Notes: generated from the sequence alone by a model not told the origin. A stretch of 64,000 nt of DNA from Pseudomonas sp. ANT_J12 (GCF_008370045.1 NZ_VOBN01000009.1:186001-250000); one strand, 5' to 3'. Numbered from the stretch's first letter, positions 1-9,421 are shown. Numbers and translations are program-made.

Positions 1-176
1 ACACCGCCGCTCGCGGTGATCGCGGCGGGCAGGGCACGGGGTTGGGGCTGGCGATTTGTCAGGGCATGGTCGGCGCACATGGCGGGCGGATCAGCGTCGG
101 CGATGGCATTGAAGGACGGGGCACCTGCATCACGCTTCATCTGCCATTGCAGGAACAGCCGGATTTTGAAAATTAA
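1..176 (+). CDS. kdpD: KdpD sensor kinase, C-terminal end only
   Basis: Only the last 57 codons are in the window; reading is from base 3 to a TAA at 174-176. The residues include a GTGLGL ATP-lid/G2 motif followed by the GG..V.S-type tail of a HATPase_c domain, so this is the end of a histidine kinase. The partner regulator starts 68 bases later and is clearly KdpE-like, so KdpD, the membrane kinase that senses K+ limitation and controls the kdpFABC K+-ATPase, is the natural identity. The fragment alone proves only a kinase; the name rests on its neighbour. Confidence 0.8.
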   Translation, partial: TAARGDRGGQGTGLGLAICQGMVGAHGGRISVGDGIEGRGTCITLHLPLQEQPDFEN

Positions 177-244
177 GAGCCGAATGTGAAGCCTGAACAC
201 GCTTGCGCTACTCTCTTGCCACTTCTTTGTGTTGATGGGAATTC

Positions 245-934
245 ATGAGCCAGACCGCGACCATTTTGGTCATCGACGACGAACCGCAGATCCGCAAGTT
301 CCTGCGCATCAGCCTCGCTTCCCAGGGCTACAAAGTGCTGGAGGCCGGCACCGGCAACGAAGGCCTGGCGCAAGCCGCGCTGAACAAGCCCGATTTGCTG
401 GTGCTCGACCTCGGCCTGCCGGACATGGACGGCCAGCAAGTGCTGCGCGAGTTTCGTGAGTGGTCAACAGTGCCGGTGCTGGTGCTGTCGGTGCGCGCCA
501 GCGAGGGGCAGAAGGTTGAAGCGCTGGATGGCGGCGCCAACGATTACGTGACCAAGCCGTTCGGCATTCAGGAATTTTTGGCCCGGGTTCGCGCCTTGTT
601 GCGCCAGGCTCCGGCCGGTGAAGCCCAGCAAGCGGCCCTGACGTTCGGCCCGTTGACCGTGGACCTGGCCTATCGCCGAGTGCTGCTCGACGGCGCCGAA
701 GTCGCGCTGACCCGCAAGGAGTATGCGGTGCTGGCGCAACTGGCGCGGCATCCGGGGCGGGTCATCACCCAGCAGCAATTGCTCAAGGACATCTGGGGGC
801 CGACCCATACCGAGGACAGTCATTACCTGCGGATTGTGGTCGGGCATCTGCGCCAGAAACTGGTGGATGATCCGACCCAGCCACGGTTTATCGTGACCGA
901 GGCGGGGGTGGGGTATCGGTTGATCGAGCCCTGA
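245..934 (+). CDS. kdpE: KdpE, OmpR-family response regulator of potassium transport
   Basis: 229 residues, the usual KdpE length. An N-terminal receiver domain (about 5-120) has the acidic DDE cluster, the phospho-acceptor Asp55 within VLDLGLPDMDG and the conserved Lys in TKPF. A C-terminal winged helix (about 130-227) reads LTRKEYAVL, HPGRVITQQQLL and YLRIVVGHLRQK, which is very close to KdpE. It follows the kinase in the same direction. The ATG at 245 has a GGGAA sequence just upstream. It should activate kdpFABC when KdpD signals low K+. Confidence 0.93.
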   Translation: MSQTATILVIDDEPQIRKFLRISLASQGYKVLEAGTGNEGLAQAALNKPDLLVLDLGLPDMDGQQVLREFREWSTVPVLVLSVRASEGQKVEALDGGANDYVTKPFGIQEFLARVRALLRQAPAGEAQQAALTFGPLTVDLAYRRVLLDGAEVALTRKEYAVLAQLARHPGRVITQQQLLKDIWGPTHTEDSHYLRIVVGHLRQKLVDDPTQPRFIVTEAGVGYRLIEP

Positions 935-1047
935 TCGTCCCCACGCTCCGCGTGGGAATGCATCCTGTGACGCTCCGCGTCACGACTTCAAGAGCGGACG
1001 CGGAGCGTCCATGGCGGCATTCCCACGCGGAGCGTGGGAACGATCAG
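933..1047. repeat. Palindromic intergenic repeat pair (type A)
   Basis: Starts with GATCGTCCCCACGCTCCGCG and ends with its near inverse complement, with a second inverted pair (GACGCTCCGCGTC / GGACGCGGAGCGTCC) between. The whole block can fold into a long hairpin. The same arms recur at 3478-3588, 36519-36620 and (single, shortened) 41985-42018. It lies between the convergent ends of kdpE and the patatin gene, a typical place for Pseudomonas REP/BIME-like elements. Confidence 0.85.
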
Positions 1048-1062
1048 GTAACGTTCAAATGC

Positions 1063-2100
1063 TCAATTCTGCTCATTCTCATACCGATCCATCGTATCCC
1101 GCGCAATCTCCCGTCCCAGCGCGATCAACTCCGGCGCCTTGTAGAACTCGAAAAACCGGCACACACGCTTCGGCACGTTGATCAGGATGTCCGGCGGATA
1201 CCCGGCAATCTTGTACTGCGCCAACGAAGTCTGCATCACCTCGAAACTCTGGTTGATCAAGTCCAGCAAAGACGCCGGCCCGACGTTGTCGATGATGAAC
1301 GATCCGGTAGCGGACTTCGGCGCGCCATCGCCTTGCGGAGCGGCGGCGGGTTGCTGGGCTTCGGGTTCGGCAGACTCGATCCACGGATTGATCTCCGCCG
1401 CTTCGGCCTTCAACGCTTCCTGTTCCAGCAGCAGCAATTGCTCAGCCTGTTTGCGTCGGAACGGCATCTTCGAACCCAGCGAATTGACCAGGCTGTTGAA
1501 GCGTGACTTGAACGCCGGAGGACGCGGGATCACCGGCAGTTGATAGTGGCGCTGGTTGGTCGAGTTGAGGTTGACCGCGATGATCAAATCGCAATGGCTC
1601 GACACCACCGGCACGATTGGCAACGGGTTCAACAAACCACCATCCACCAGCATGCGGTTGCCCTGCATCACTGGCGTGAACAGACTGGGAATCGCCGCCG
1701 AGGCGCGGATGGCCTGATGCAGACAGCCGGCCTGGAACCAGATTTCCTGCTGGTTGGTCAGGTCGGTGGCCACCGCTGTGTAGGGGATGCGCAGGTCTTC
1801 GATGTTGATCTCGCCGACGATTTTGCGGATCTGGCCGAAGACTTTTTCGCCACGAATCGCGCCGAGCCGGAAGCTGACATCCACCAGACGCAACACGTCG
1901 AGGTAATCCAGGCTTTCGATCCAGTTGCGATATTCGTTGAGTTTGCCGGCGGCATAGATCCCGCCGACCACGGCGCCCATCGAGCAACCGGCGATGCAGG
2001 CGATGTCGTAGCCACGCCGTTCGATCTCTTCAATGACACCGATATGGGCATAGCCCCGCGCTCCACCTGAGCCCAGCACCAGTGCGACACGCTTTTTCAT
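1063..2100 (-). CDS. Patatin-like phospholipase (RssA/NTE family)
   Basis: 345 residues from the ATG at 2100, which is preceded by GAGGGGGA; the longer open frame upstream has no such site. The N-terminus holds the oxyanion loop GSGGARGYAHIG, the nucleophile elbow GCSMG (Ser40) and a DGG motif with Asp153, together the Ser-Asp dyad of patatin hydrolases. The C-terminal third (about 235-345) is not conserved patatin; it includes an Ala/Pro/Glu-rich stretch. It probably hydrolyses acyl esters of phospholipids in the cytoplasm or at the inner membrane. The substrate cannot be read from the sequence. Confidence 0.88.
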   Translation of the reverse strand: MKKRVALVLGSGGARGYAHIGVIEEIERRGYDIACIAGCSMGAVVGGIYAAGKLNEYRNWIESLDYLDVLRLVDVSFRLGAIRGEKVFGQIRKIVGEINIEDLRIPYTAVATDLTNQQEIWFQAGCLHQAIRASAAIPSLFTPVMQGNRMLVDGGLLNPLPIVPVVSSHCDLIIAVNLNSTNQRHYQLPVIPRPPAFKSRFNSLVNSLGSKMPFRRKQAEQLLLLEQEALKAEAAEINPWIESAEPEAQQPAAAPQGDGAPKSATGSFIIDNVGPASLLDLINQSFEVMQTSLAQYKIAGYPPDILINVPKRVCRFFEFYKAPELIALGREIARDTMDRYENEQN

Positions 2101-2322
2101 GAATCCCCCTCGTCTGACAAGGTTCAACAATGCACCCATCGAGGGTGGCGCTTCAATCACCAAGGTCGTTTGCCGGGGCAGGGGCGTCGTTTTTTCGACA
2201 CTGCATGGCGACAGATGGGTATGCTCGCGAGCGCTATAGTTTGTACGGGCGAGGCAAGGCACTTTTTGCGTGCCGCACCGTCTTACCTGCACGACTGTTT
2301 ATCTAACTTTGAGGTGTTATCG

Positions 2323-2601
2323 ATGAAAGCCTGGATCTGTGTGCCTTTGATTGCCCTGGCATTGGCCGGTTGTGCCGGGAAAACTGCGTACCGTGATAGC
2401 TGCGGCACCCAGATTGATGCGGCGTGGCACGAACTGGACCTGGCCAAGGCCGAAGGTTTTGCCGGCACAGTGAGCTACTCTAAAGCTCTGTCGCTGTTGA
2501 CCGGTGCCAAGACCCAGCAGCAATTCGAAGCCTACGAAGGCTGCACCAGCAAAGCCGAGAAGGCGCGTTTCTATATTCGTGAATCCCGCGCCGGTCGTTA
2601 A
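2323..2601 (+). CDS. Small lipoprotein, function unknown
   Basis: 92 residues. The start at 2323 puts a short signal peptide in front of a lipobox LAGC with Cys17 as the lipid anchor. The mature part carries two further Cys residues (in DSCGTQ and EGCTSK) that could form a disulfide. Residue +2 after the Cys is Ala, so outer-membrane sorting by Lol is expected. It is transcribed divergently from the patatin gene. I do not recognise a functional domain. Confidence 0.8.
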   Translation: MKAWICVPLIALALAGCAGKTAYRDSCGTQIDAAWHELDLAKAEGFAGTVSYSKALSLLTGAKTQQQFEAYEGCTSKAEKARFYIRESRAGR

Positions 2602-2689
2602 GCCCATGATCTAGGGCAAGGACGCCGGGTTTCGATGCGGGCACGATACGTCGAGCGGGAAAATCCACATTCGATTCAGGGAGCAAGTG

Positions 2690-3457
2690 ATGTCTGCCTT
2701 GGTTGACCGGTTGGTGGCTCAAGTCTTGAGCATTGAAGTCCGTTTGCTGGCCTGCCAGGCTCGCTTGACTGCCCGCACCGACCCGGAGGCGCTGCACGAC
2801 CTGCGCACCACGGTTCGCCGCTTGCGCAGCCTGTTGCGACCGTTGCGGGGTTTGCCCGGGGTCGAGCAACTGGAAGTGGCGGCGTCCGGTGTCGGTCAAT
2901 TGACCACGCCGCTGCGTGATCGCGAAGTGTTGGCGGCGTATTTGCTCGAGCACCATCAACCCGAAGCGGCGCAGCGACGCATGGCGCAAATGGACGTGGC
3001 CTATCCCACCGTGGCGACCAGCCCGCAAGTCATTCAATTGCTGATGATCCTCGACGCGTTTCCGCGTTTCCTGCGCGCTTCCCAGCGTCAGGGGTTGCTC
3101 AAGGGCTTGCGCAAACGCATCGAAAAACGCCTGGCCAAGCAATGGGAAAAACTCGACGAAGCCCTGCACGATCCGGCCCATGATCGCCATCGCTTGCGCT
3201 TGTTGATCAAGCGGGTGCGCTACGGCATCGAGGCCTATCCCGAACTGGACCGTTTGCCCAAGCAAGCCTTGCCACGACTCAAGTCCGCCCAGGCCGCGTT
3301 GGGTGATTGGCACGATTGCTGGCAGTGGCTGCTGCGGGCCGAACAGGAAGCGGACTTGAAACCCTGCGTCGCCGTGTGGAAAACCACCATGGCCGAGGCT
3401 GAAGGGCGTGCCGACCGAGTCCTCGACAAACTCGGCGCAGCCTGCTTCAAATCCTGA
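2690..3457 (+). CDS. CHAD-domain protein
   Basis: 255 residues from the ATG at 2690, with AGGGAG 5 bases upstream (a GTG lies one codon earlier). It is helical and rich in His, Arg and Lys, and opens with the CHAD signature region containing HDLRTTVRRLRSLL near residues 38-51 and a second block, LRLLIKRVRYGIEAYPEL, near 167-184. CHAD domains bind polyphosphate through such basic helices. There is no attached CYTH domain, so this is a stand-alone CHAD protein. It probably associates with polyphosphate granules. Confidence 0.87.
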   Translation: MSALVDRLVAQVLSIEVRLLACQARLTARTDPEALHDLRTTVRRLRSLLRPLRGLPGVEQLEVAASGVGQLTTPLRDREVLAAYLLEHHQPEAAQRRMAQMDVAYPTVATSPQVIQLLMILDAFPRFLRASQRQGLLKGLRKRIEKRLAKQWEKLDEALHDPAHDRHRLRLLIKRVRYGIEAYPELDRLPKQALPRLKSAQAALGDWHDCWQWLLRAEQEADLKPCVAVWKTTMAEAEGRADRVLDKLGAACFKS

Positions 3458-3477
3458 GAACACCACGGCTTCTGTTG

Positions 3478-3588
3478 ATCGTTCCTACGCTCCGCGTGGG
3501 AATGCATTCCGGGACGCTCCGCGTCCCATCCAGAGCCGAACGCGGAGCGTCCGTTGAGGCATTCCCACGCAGAGCGTGGGAACGATCA
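3478..3588. repeat. Palindromic intergenic repeat pair (type A)
   Basis: The outer arms GATCGTTCCTACGCTCCGCG and their inverse at the right end match the element at 933-1047. An inner GACGCTCCGCGTC / GACGCGGAGCGTC-like pair is also present. It starts 20 bases after the CHAD gene stop. Confidence 0.85.
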
Positions 3589-3605
3589 AGAACACTGCGT
3601 AACCC

Positions 3606-3772
3606 CTGTGGGAACGAGCCTGTGTGGCGAGGGGGCTTGCCCCCGTTCGGCTGCGAAGCAGTCGTAAATCCATAGCATGCGGTTGGCCCGATGCACCACG
3701 GTCGTATGTTTTAGGGGCGCTTCGCACCCCAACGGGGGCAAGCCCCCTCGCCACACAGAATCGCTCCCACAG
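3606..3772. repeat. Palindromic intergenic repeat pair (type B)
   Basis: An inverted pair built on TGTGGCGAGGGGGCTTGCCC at the left and its complement at the right, each followed inward by a GCTGCGAAGC / GCTTCGCA block, with about 60 unrelated bases between. The same element occurs at 19764-19897 and 38892-39026. Together with the preceding type A element it fills most of the 443-base gap between the CHAD and thioesterase genes. Confidence 0.85.
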
Positions 3773-3900
3773 TTGGTTTTGTGTCAGACATAAGACCTGC
3801 GCGGCTCTTCTGTCAGTCAATTTGTCCGGAATAAGCGCTGTATCGTCCTCTTAGGCTGGTTACCATCCCTTCATCCTTTTCCTGCATCTTTGAGGTTTCC

Positions 3901-4698
3901 ATGCGCTTTTCCGATCTGCTCGACGCTGTACGCAGCCAGCCGCAGGATCTGTCCATTCCTGCCGAATGGGGCCAGGGCCGCGCCAGTTTCGGTGGCCTGG
4001 TCGCCGCGTTGCAGTACGAAGCCATGCGCGCGCAAGTCCCGGCGGATCGTCCGGTGCGCTCGCTGGCGATCACCTTTGTCGGCCCGGTCGAGCCCGATGT
4101 GCCGGTGAGTTTTGAAGTGGATGTGTTGCGCGAAGGCAAGGCCGTCAGCCAGGTGCTGGGCCGGGCGATGCAGAAAGGCCAGGTGGTGACCCTGGTCCAG
4201 GGCAGTTTTGGCGCCTCGCGTCCTTCCGAAGTGGCCGTGGCGGCCGAGCCTGCTCCCGAGTTCAAACACTGGGACGACTGCCAGGAACTGCCTTACATCA
4301 AAGGCGTGACCCCGGAATTCATGAAGCATCTGGCGATGCGCTGGAGCGTTGGCGGGCTGCCGTTCACCGGCAACAAATCCCGAGACATGGGCGGTTGGGT
4401 GCGTTTGCGGGGGGATGTGAAGGAAGAAGCGCTGGGCGAGGCGCATATCCTGGCGCTGGTCGACGCCTGGCCACCGGCGCTGTTGCCGCACCTGAACAAA
4501 CCGGCGATGGGCAGCACGCTGACCTGGACCATCGAATTCGTCCAGCCGTTGCTGGCGCTAAGCACCCTGGACTGGTGCAAGTACCTGGTGGAGATCGAAC
4601 ACGCCGCGGACGGCTACGGTCACGCAGCGGCGAAGCTGTGGAGCGCGGACGGTCAATTGATCGCCATGAGCCGCCAGACCGTGACGATCTTCGCCTGA
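3901..4698 (+). CDS. Acyl-CoA thioesterase, double hot-dog family
   Basis: 265 residues. The layout fits the TesB-like 4HBT_3 family: an N-terminal half with QGRASFGGLVAAL and RSLAITFVGPVEP, and a C-terminal half with LALVDAWPPALLP and MGSTLTWTIEFVQP. The two halves are two hot-dog domains in one chain. It probably hydrolyses acyl-CoA thioesters in the cytoplasm; chain-length preference cannot be judged. The ATG at 3901 follows a TTGAGGTTTCC stretch that provides a GAGG ribosome site. Confidence 0.85.
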   Translation: MRFSDLLDAVRSQPQDLSIPAEWGQGRASFGGLVAALQYEAMRAQVPADRPVRSLAITFVGPVEPDVPVSFEVDVLREGKAVSQVLGRAMQKGQVVTLVQGSFGASRPSEVAVAAEPAPEFKHWDDCQELPYIKGVTPEFMKHLAMRWSVGGLPFTGNKSRDMGGWVRLRGDVKEEALGEAHILALVDAWPPALLPHLNKPAMGSTLTWTIEFVQPLLALSTLDWCKYLVEIEHAADGYGHAAAKLWSADGQLIAMSRQTVTIFA

Positions 4699-4699
4699 C

Positions 4700-5062
4700 T
4701 CAGCGCCGGTGGCGCTTGCGCCAGGCACGCCACCAGCCGCCGCTGAGGAAAAATCGAGGGAAGGTCAGGAACTGCTCGACCAGCAAGCGCGACATTGCAT
4801 CTTTGCGATCACTGAACGGCTCGGCGGCTTGCGCCTCCAGGCTGTGACCGTGGCGCTGCAGGCCCAGGCCGGCAATCACGCCGATGACGCCAATCACGAC
4901 ATTCACCAGGTTCAGGCTGAACACCCCGGACACAATCAACAGAAAGCCGATGATGAACAGCGGCACGGCGATCAGGTGCAAGGCCAGATTGGTCGGGTGC
5001 TGATGATTGTTGGGGTAGGACTTCCATTGCCAGGCCGGAAGGTTGGGGTGACGTTTGCCCAT
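4700..5062 (-). CDS. Small membrane protein of the Mpo1/DUF962-like type
   Basis: 120 residues from the ATG at 5062, which has GAGGAG 7 bases upstream; an in-frame ATG further out has none. The NHQHPTNLALHLIAVPL block followed by two hydrophobic segments (about 28-50 and 53-72) resembles the small HPTN-containing DUF962/Mpo1-like proteins. The C-terminus is strongly basic (WRAWRKRHRR). The stop lies one base from the stop of the convergent thioesterase gene. The biochemical role is unknown. Confidence 0.7.
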   Translation of the reverse strand: MGKRHPNLPAWQWKSYPNNHQHPTNLALHLIAVPLFIIGFLLIVSGVFSLNLVNVVIGVIGVIAGLGLQRHGHSLEAQAAEPFSDRKDAMSRLLVEQFLTFPRFFLSGGWWRAWRKRHRR

Positions 5063-5191
5063 GATGAAACTCCTCAAATCCATGTTGAATACATGCTTGA
5101 AGAATAGGCGTGGCGCGGGTGGGCGGCGAATCGAGGTTGGCTATCGCCGCGATAGCGGCAATGGCGCAAATTGATGTTGACCGGGCGGACG

Positions 5192-5287
5192 CCTTCGCGG
5201 GCAAGCCTCGCTCCTACAGGATTGAGTCGTTCGCAATATTTTTGAACGAACGCGGTCCCGTGTAGGAGCGAGGCTTGCCCGCGAAGG
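5192..5287. repeat. Palindromic intergenic repeat (type C)
   Basis: The left arm CCTTCGCGGGCAAGCCTCGC and continuing TCCTACA are repeated as the inverse complement at the right, giving about 27-base arms around a 40-base spacer. The arms recur at 31600-31686 and 46664-46756, and as a single copy near 6920. It sits before the chemoreceptor stop codon. Confidence 0.88.
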
Positions 5288-5292
5288 GGCCC

Positions 5293-6777
5293 TCAAAGCT
5301 TGAGCTGCCCGATCGCCTTGCTCAATTCCCCAGCCAACGTCGCCAACTCATTACTGGTGTTCGCCGAATCCACGGTCTGTTGCACGGTGTTCTCGGTCAC
5401 GTCGCGAATGCTCACCACGGATCGGTTCATTTCCTCGGCCACATGGCTCTGCTGCTCGGCGGCCACGGCGATCTGCGTATTGCTTTCGCGCATCTGCGCC
5501 ACCGCACTGGTGATTTGCGCCAACGCTGCGCCGGCTTCCTGCGCCTGTTGCACGCAATCGTCAGCCTTGAACGTGCTCTCCTGCATGAAATCCACCGCGT
5601 CCCGGGTCCCGGCCTGCAACGCGGAAACCATCAGGGTGATTTCATCGGTCGAGGCCTGCACACGCTTGGCCAGGTTGCGCACTTCATCGGCGACCACCGC
5701 AAAACCACGCCCCATTTCACCGGCCCGCGCCGCTTCAATCGCCGCATTGAGCGCCAGCAGATTGGTTTGCTCGGCGATGCTGTGAATCACACTGACCACG
5801 CCGTTGATCTTCTGGCTGTCTTCGGCCAGGCGCTGGATCATCTCGGCGGTCTGCTGCACGCCGCTGGACAACCCGGCAATCGACTTCTGCACCCGACTGA
5901 CCACTTCCTGGCCACTGCCCGCGAGGGTGTCAGCGCTTTGCGACAGGTCGCGGGTGGCGCCTGCATGCTGGGCGATGTGGTAGACCGTGGCGGTCATTTC
6001 ATTGATCGCCGTGGCCGCCTGGTCGGTTTCGCTTTGCTGGCCAAGCATGCGGTGGCGCACCTCGTTCATGCTCGACGCCAGCCGGGCTGCGCCGACATCC
6101 AGTTGCCGGGCGGTGTTGGCGACGGTGTTGACCACCCGCTGATAACCGGCCTGCATGGCGTTGAAGGCATTGGCCATTTGCCCGACTTCATCCTTGCCGG
6201 CCAGCGGTACACGGGCCGACAGGTCGCCGGTTTTCTCGACGTGCAGCATCACGTCCTTCAACGTGTTGAGTTGGCTGAGCAAGAAGCGGATCAATAACTG
6301 CGAAGCACCGAGCATCGCCAGCATCAGGATCGCCACCGCCATCGCATAGTTGAAGAAACGTTCGCTGAACACTTGGCTCAGGCTCGGGCCGTACGCGATT
6401 ACCGCGACCTGTTGGCCGTCGGCGCGGCTGAAAACTTCGGCGCCCATCAACGGGTTGTCACCGAACAGCGGCATGCGGTTGATCTCGGTCCAACCGTTTT
6501 GGGTATCGGTCAGCTCCAGCACCGGTTGATCATTCAAGCGTGGCGCCTGGCCGTGGCTGAAGATCAGCACGTTGTCAGCCTTGGGCAACGGCTGCCCGGC
6601 AGGCCAGGCATCGAGCAACCGCGCCTGGGCCTGGGCCGATGCCTGGGACGCGTGGCTGCGGGCCTGTTGTTCGAGTTGCACGGCGTACAACACCAACAGC
6701 AGGGTAGTGACGAAGGCGACCGCGTTGACCGCCCAGAATTTGTATTTCAGCGAGATGTTGCTAAGCCAGGCACCCAT
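5293..6777 (-). CDS. Methyl-accepting chemotaxis protein
   Basis: 494 residues from the ATG at 6777. It has one membrane segment near residues 14-32, a periplasmic part of about 110 residues without a domain I recognise, a second membrane segment near 145-165, a HAMP region, then the MCP signalling domain. The hairpin tip is nearly canonical (GRGFAVVADEVRNLAKR). The C-terminus ends GQLKL, so there is no CheR/CheB docking pentapeptide. It senses an unknown ligand and controls CheA. Confidence 0.92.
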   Translation of the reverse strand: MGAWLSNISLKYKFWAVNAVAFVTTLLLVLYAVQLEQQARSHASQASAQAQARLLDAWPAGQPLPKADNVLIFSHGQAPRLNDQPVLELTDTQNGWTEINRMPLFGDNPLMGAEVFSRADGQQVAVIAYGPSLSQVFSERFFNYAMAVAILMLAMLGASQLLIRFLLSQLNTLKDVMLHVEKTGDLSARVPLAGKDEVGQMANAFNAMQAGYQRVVNTVANTARQLDVGAARLASSMNEVRHRMLGQQSETDQAATAINEMTATVYHIAQHAGATRDLSQSADTLAGSGQEVVSRVQKSIAGLSSGVQQTAEMIQRLAEDSQKINGVVSVIHSIAEQTNLLALNAAIEAARAGEMGRGFAVVADEVRNLAKRVQASTDEITLMVSALQAGTRDAVDFMQESTFKADDCVQQAQEAGAALAQITSAVAQMRESNTQIAVAAEQQSHVAEEMNRSVVSIRDVTENTVQQTVDSANTSNELATLAGELSKAIGQLKL

Positions 6778-6919
6778 AGGAAGGTCTTCTCTGATAGCGG
6801 AAACAGCATTGGCAAGGTGCCAGCATTGTGCCGCTATGCAGGTCGGGAGATTTTGATATGGGTCAAGTTTGAGTGGGGCGCTGGCGCAAGGACGCATCGC
6901 GGGCGGACAACATTAATCC

Positions 6920-6946
6920 GTAGGAGCAAGGCTTGCCCGCGATAGC
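6920..6946. repeat. Single half of the type C repeat
   Basis: The stretch GTAGGAGCAAGGCTTGCCCG followed by CGATAGCG matches one arm of the type C palindromes at 5192-5287 and 46664-46756, but I see no matching opposite arm nearby. It lies between the convergently read end of tatD and the chemoreceptor start. Confidence 0.6.
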
Positions 6947-6958
6947 GTCAACACGGTT

Positions 6959-7765
6959 TCAATCGATTGAAGGCAGCCCAAAGAATGCTCGCGCACAGGC
7001 CGTGGTATGCGCCGCCAGGTCGTCCTCGCTCTCGCCCCGATGCAACGCCACTTCGCGCAGCACTTCGGTCAGGTACGCCGGCTCGTTGCGCCCATTCTTC
7101 GGTTTCGGCCGCAGGCTGCGCGGCAGCAGATAAGGCGCATCGCTTTCCAGCATCAAGCGGCCGCGTTTGATTTCTTTGACCAGCGGATGCAAATGCGTGC
7201 CCCGACGCTCGTCGCAGATCCACCCGGTGATGCCGATGTGCAAATCCAGATCGAGGTAACTGAACAGCGCTTTCTTTTCCCCGGTGAAGCAATGCACCAC
7301 GGCGGCGGGCAACTGATCGCGGTAGTCACGCAGGATTTCCAGCAAGCGCTGACTGGCATCGCGCTCATGCAGGAACACCGGCAATTGCAGCTCGACCGCC
7401 ATGGCCAGGTGTTGTTCGAGGACTTTTTCCTGCTGCGGGCGCGGCGAGAAGTCGCGATTGAAATCCAGCCCGCATTCGCCCACGGCCACCATGTTCGGCT
7501 CCTTGAGCAAACTGCGCAGGCTGCGCTCGCTGTCGGCGTTCCAGTCGCTGGCGCTGTGGGGGTGAATGCCGGCCGTGGCGAACAGCCGTTGCGCACTTTC
7601 ATCCAGTCGCCGGCACAGTTCCAGGGCCTGTTCGCTGCCCTCGACACTGGTGCCGGTGAGCACCAATTGGCAGACCCCGGCGGCATAGGCGCGATCGAGT
7701 ACAGCCTGGTGTTTATCGTCGAAACTGGGGTTGGTCAGGTTGACGCCGATATCGATGAGTTGCAT
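6959..7765 (-). CDS. tatD: TatD-family metal-dependent hydrolase/DNase
   Basis: 268 residues from the ATG at 7765 (MQLIDIGVNLT). Metal-ligand motifs of the TatD TIM-barrel are in order: DIGVNL at the N-terminus, GECGLDF (about 97), HCFTGEKK (about 155) and LESDAPYLLPR (about 205), followed by the RNEPAYL block. The length and motifs suit TatD rather than YcfH/YjjV. TatD enzymes are Mg2+-dependent 3'-5' nucleases; this one should act in the cytoplasm. Confidence 0.88.
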   Translation of the reverse strand: MQLIDIGVNLTNPSFDDKHQAVLDRAYAAGVCQLVLTGTSVEGSEQALELCRRLDESAQRLFATAGIHPHSASDWNADSERSLRSLLKEPNMVAVGECGLDFNRDFSPRPQQEKVLEQHLAMAVELQLPVFLHERDASQRLLEILRDYRDQLPAAVVHCFTGEKKALFSYLDLDLHIGITGWICDERRGTHLHPLVKEIKRGRLMLESDAPYLLPRSLRPKPKNGRNEPAYLTEVLREVALHRGESEDDLAAHTTACARAFFGLPSID

Positions 7766-7999
7766 GGTGCTACCTCGGACCAAAGGCCGGAAAGCATATC
7801 AGAGCTGTAGATTTATAAGAAAAGCCAAGAACTACAACGAGTTAAAGCTGTCTGTTGATGCCGCTAGACAGGTCGGGTTGGTGAAACTGCCATCACTGTG
7901 CCAGTCTTTCGCACTTTGCCAGCGCTCACGGCGCTCTGTTTCTGTCGTTCGATGCCATGATTTTTCATGACGTCGACCAGTATTCTTTCCGGAGAGTGG

Positions 8000-9421
8000 A
8001 TGACACGTCCCTCGGTTCTGCTACTGCTGTGTTGTTCGTTGCTGCTGCCGATGCCGGCGGTCGCGCGTCTGGCCGGACCGCTGCAAGCCGTGCCGTCGAC
8101 CAAAGTGCGCGACCTGGCGGACATCCGCAGCAGCCGTGTGCTGAAGGTGCTGGTCAACCAGAGCCGCAACAGCTCCGGCGAAGTCCAGGGCCAGGCCATT
8201 GGCGTCGAATACCATCGCCTGCGCGCCTTCGAGCAATACCTCAACGGCCATGCGCGCGACGGCCAGGAAATCACCCTCAAGATCATCCCCAAAGCCAAGG
8301 ATCAACTGCTCGGCGCCTTGCAGCGCGGCGAGGGTGATCTGGTGGCGCCAGGGGAGTTGCTCGATCCGCAATCGGGGCACGCCGTCAGCACCAGTGAACC
8401 GATTGCCAGCAACGTGCCGCTGATGCTGGTCGGCATCAAGGGCGAACGCCGCTACACCAAACTCGAACAACTCTCCGGCAAAACCCTGGCGCTGCCGACG
8501 GGGAGCGCCGCCGGGGATGCGGTCAGCCAGATCAATCAAAAACTCGCGCTGCACAAATTGGCACCGGTGAAGGTCGAGTGGGTCGACCCCAGCCTGGCGG
8601 TCGAAGATGTGCTGGAGATGGTCCAGGGTGGCATTTTCCACCTGACCATCGTCGAGCAACCGATTGCCGAGCGTTGGGGCAAGATCCTGCCCAAGCTGCG
8701 TTTCGATCGACAAGTGCTGATCAGCGAGCCCGGCGAGGAATACTGGTTCGTGCGCCGCGATGCTTCAATGCTGCGGGCGAGCATTGATCGGTTCCTGACC
8801 ACCTACAAAAAGCCGTCGGATGAAGACGTGGCGTTTCTGCGGATCTACCGACGTTTGTACCAAGTGCACTATCCATTGGCCAAGGCTGATCGACAGCGTC
8901 TGGAAAAACTGCGTCCGGTGCTGCAGAAGCACGCGGATGCCCAAGGCATGGACTGGTTGAACTTGGCGGCGCTGGCGTTCAAGGAGTCGGCGTTGCAACC
9001 CGGGGCCCGCGGTGGCAGTGGCCCCACGGGTTTGATGCAAATCACCCCGTCTGCTGCCCAGCGGGTCGGGGTCAACAATATCCAGGACCTCGATGCCAAT
9101 GTGCAGGCCGGGGCCAAGTACCTGGCGATGATCCGTCGCAAATTCTTCTCCAGCCCCAAACTCAATGAGCGCGAGCGCATGGCCTTTGTGCTGGCGGCCT
9201 ACAACATGGGGCCGGAACGGGTCCAGGGCATGCGCGCCGAGGCTCGGCGTCGGGGGCTGAACCCGAACCAGTGGTTCTTCCAGGTCGAGCGCATTGCCAT
9301 GGAGCAGGTGGGGATGGGCGCCGTCAGCTATGTTAATAGCGTAAACAAGTATTACTTGGCGTTCGATCGGGAGCGGGAGTCGTTGGAGCCCCAGGGGCAA
9401 AAAGTGGCCTCACGGAAGTGA
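8000..9421 (+). CDS. mltF: MltF-type membrane-bound lytic murein transglycosylase
   Basis: 473 residues from the ATG at 8000, with GGAGAG 3-8 bases upstream. A signal peptide (about 1-23, ending AVA) precedes a solute-binding-protein-like domain (about 45-290) and a lytic transglycosylase domain (about 310-460) with catalytic Glu329 in FKESALQP, then GPTGLMQITP and AAYNMGPERV. This two-domain order is that of MltF. It cleaves glycan strands of peptidoglycan in the periplasm; the first domain may regulate activity. Confidence 0.9.
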   Translation: MTRPSVLLLLCCSLLLPMPAVARLAGPLQAVPSTKVRDLADIRSSRVLKVLVNQSRNSSGEVQGQAIGVEYHRLRAFEQYLNGHARDGQEITLKIIPKAKDQLLGALQRGEGDLVAPGELLDPQSGHAVSTSEPIASNVPLMLVGIKGERRYTKLEQLSGKTLALPTGSAAGDAVSQINQKLALHKLAPVKVEWVDPSLAVEDVLEMVQGGIFHLTIVEQPIAERWGKILPKLRFDRQVLISEPGEEYWFVRRDASMLRASIDRFLTTYKKPSDEDVAFLRIYRRLYQVHYPLAKADRQRLEKLRPVLQKHADAQGMDWLNLAALAFKESALQPGARGGSGPTGLMQITPSAAQRVGVNNIQDLDANVQAGAKYLAMIRRKFFSSPKLNERERMAFVLAAYNMGPERVQGMRAEARRRGLNPNQWFFQVERIAMEQVGMGAVSYVNSVNKYYLAFDRERESLEPQGQKVASRK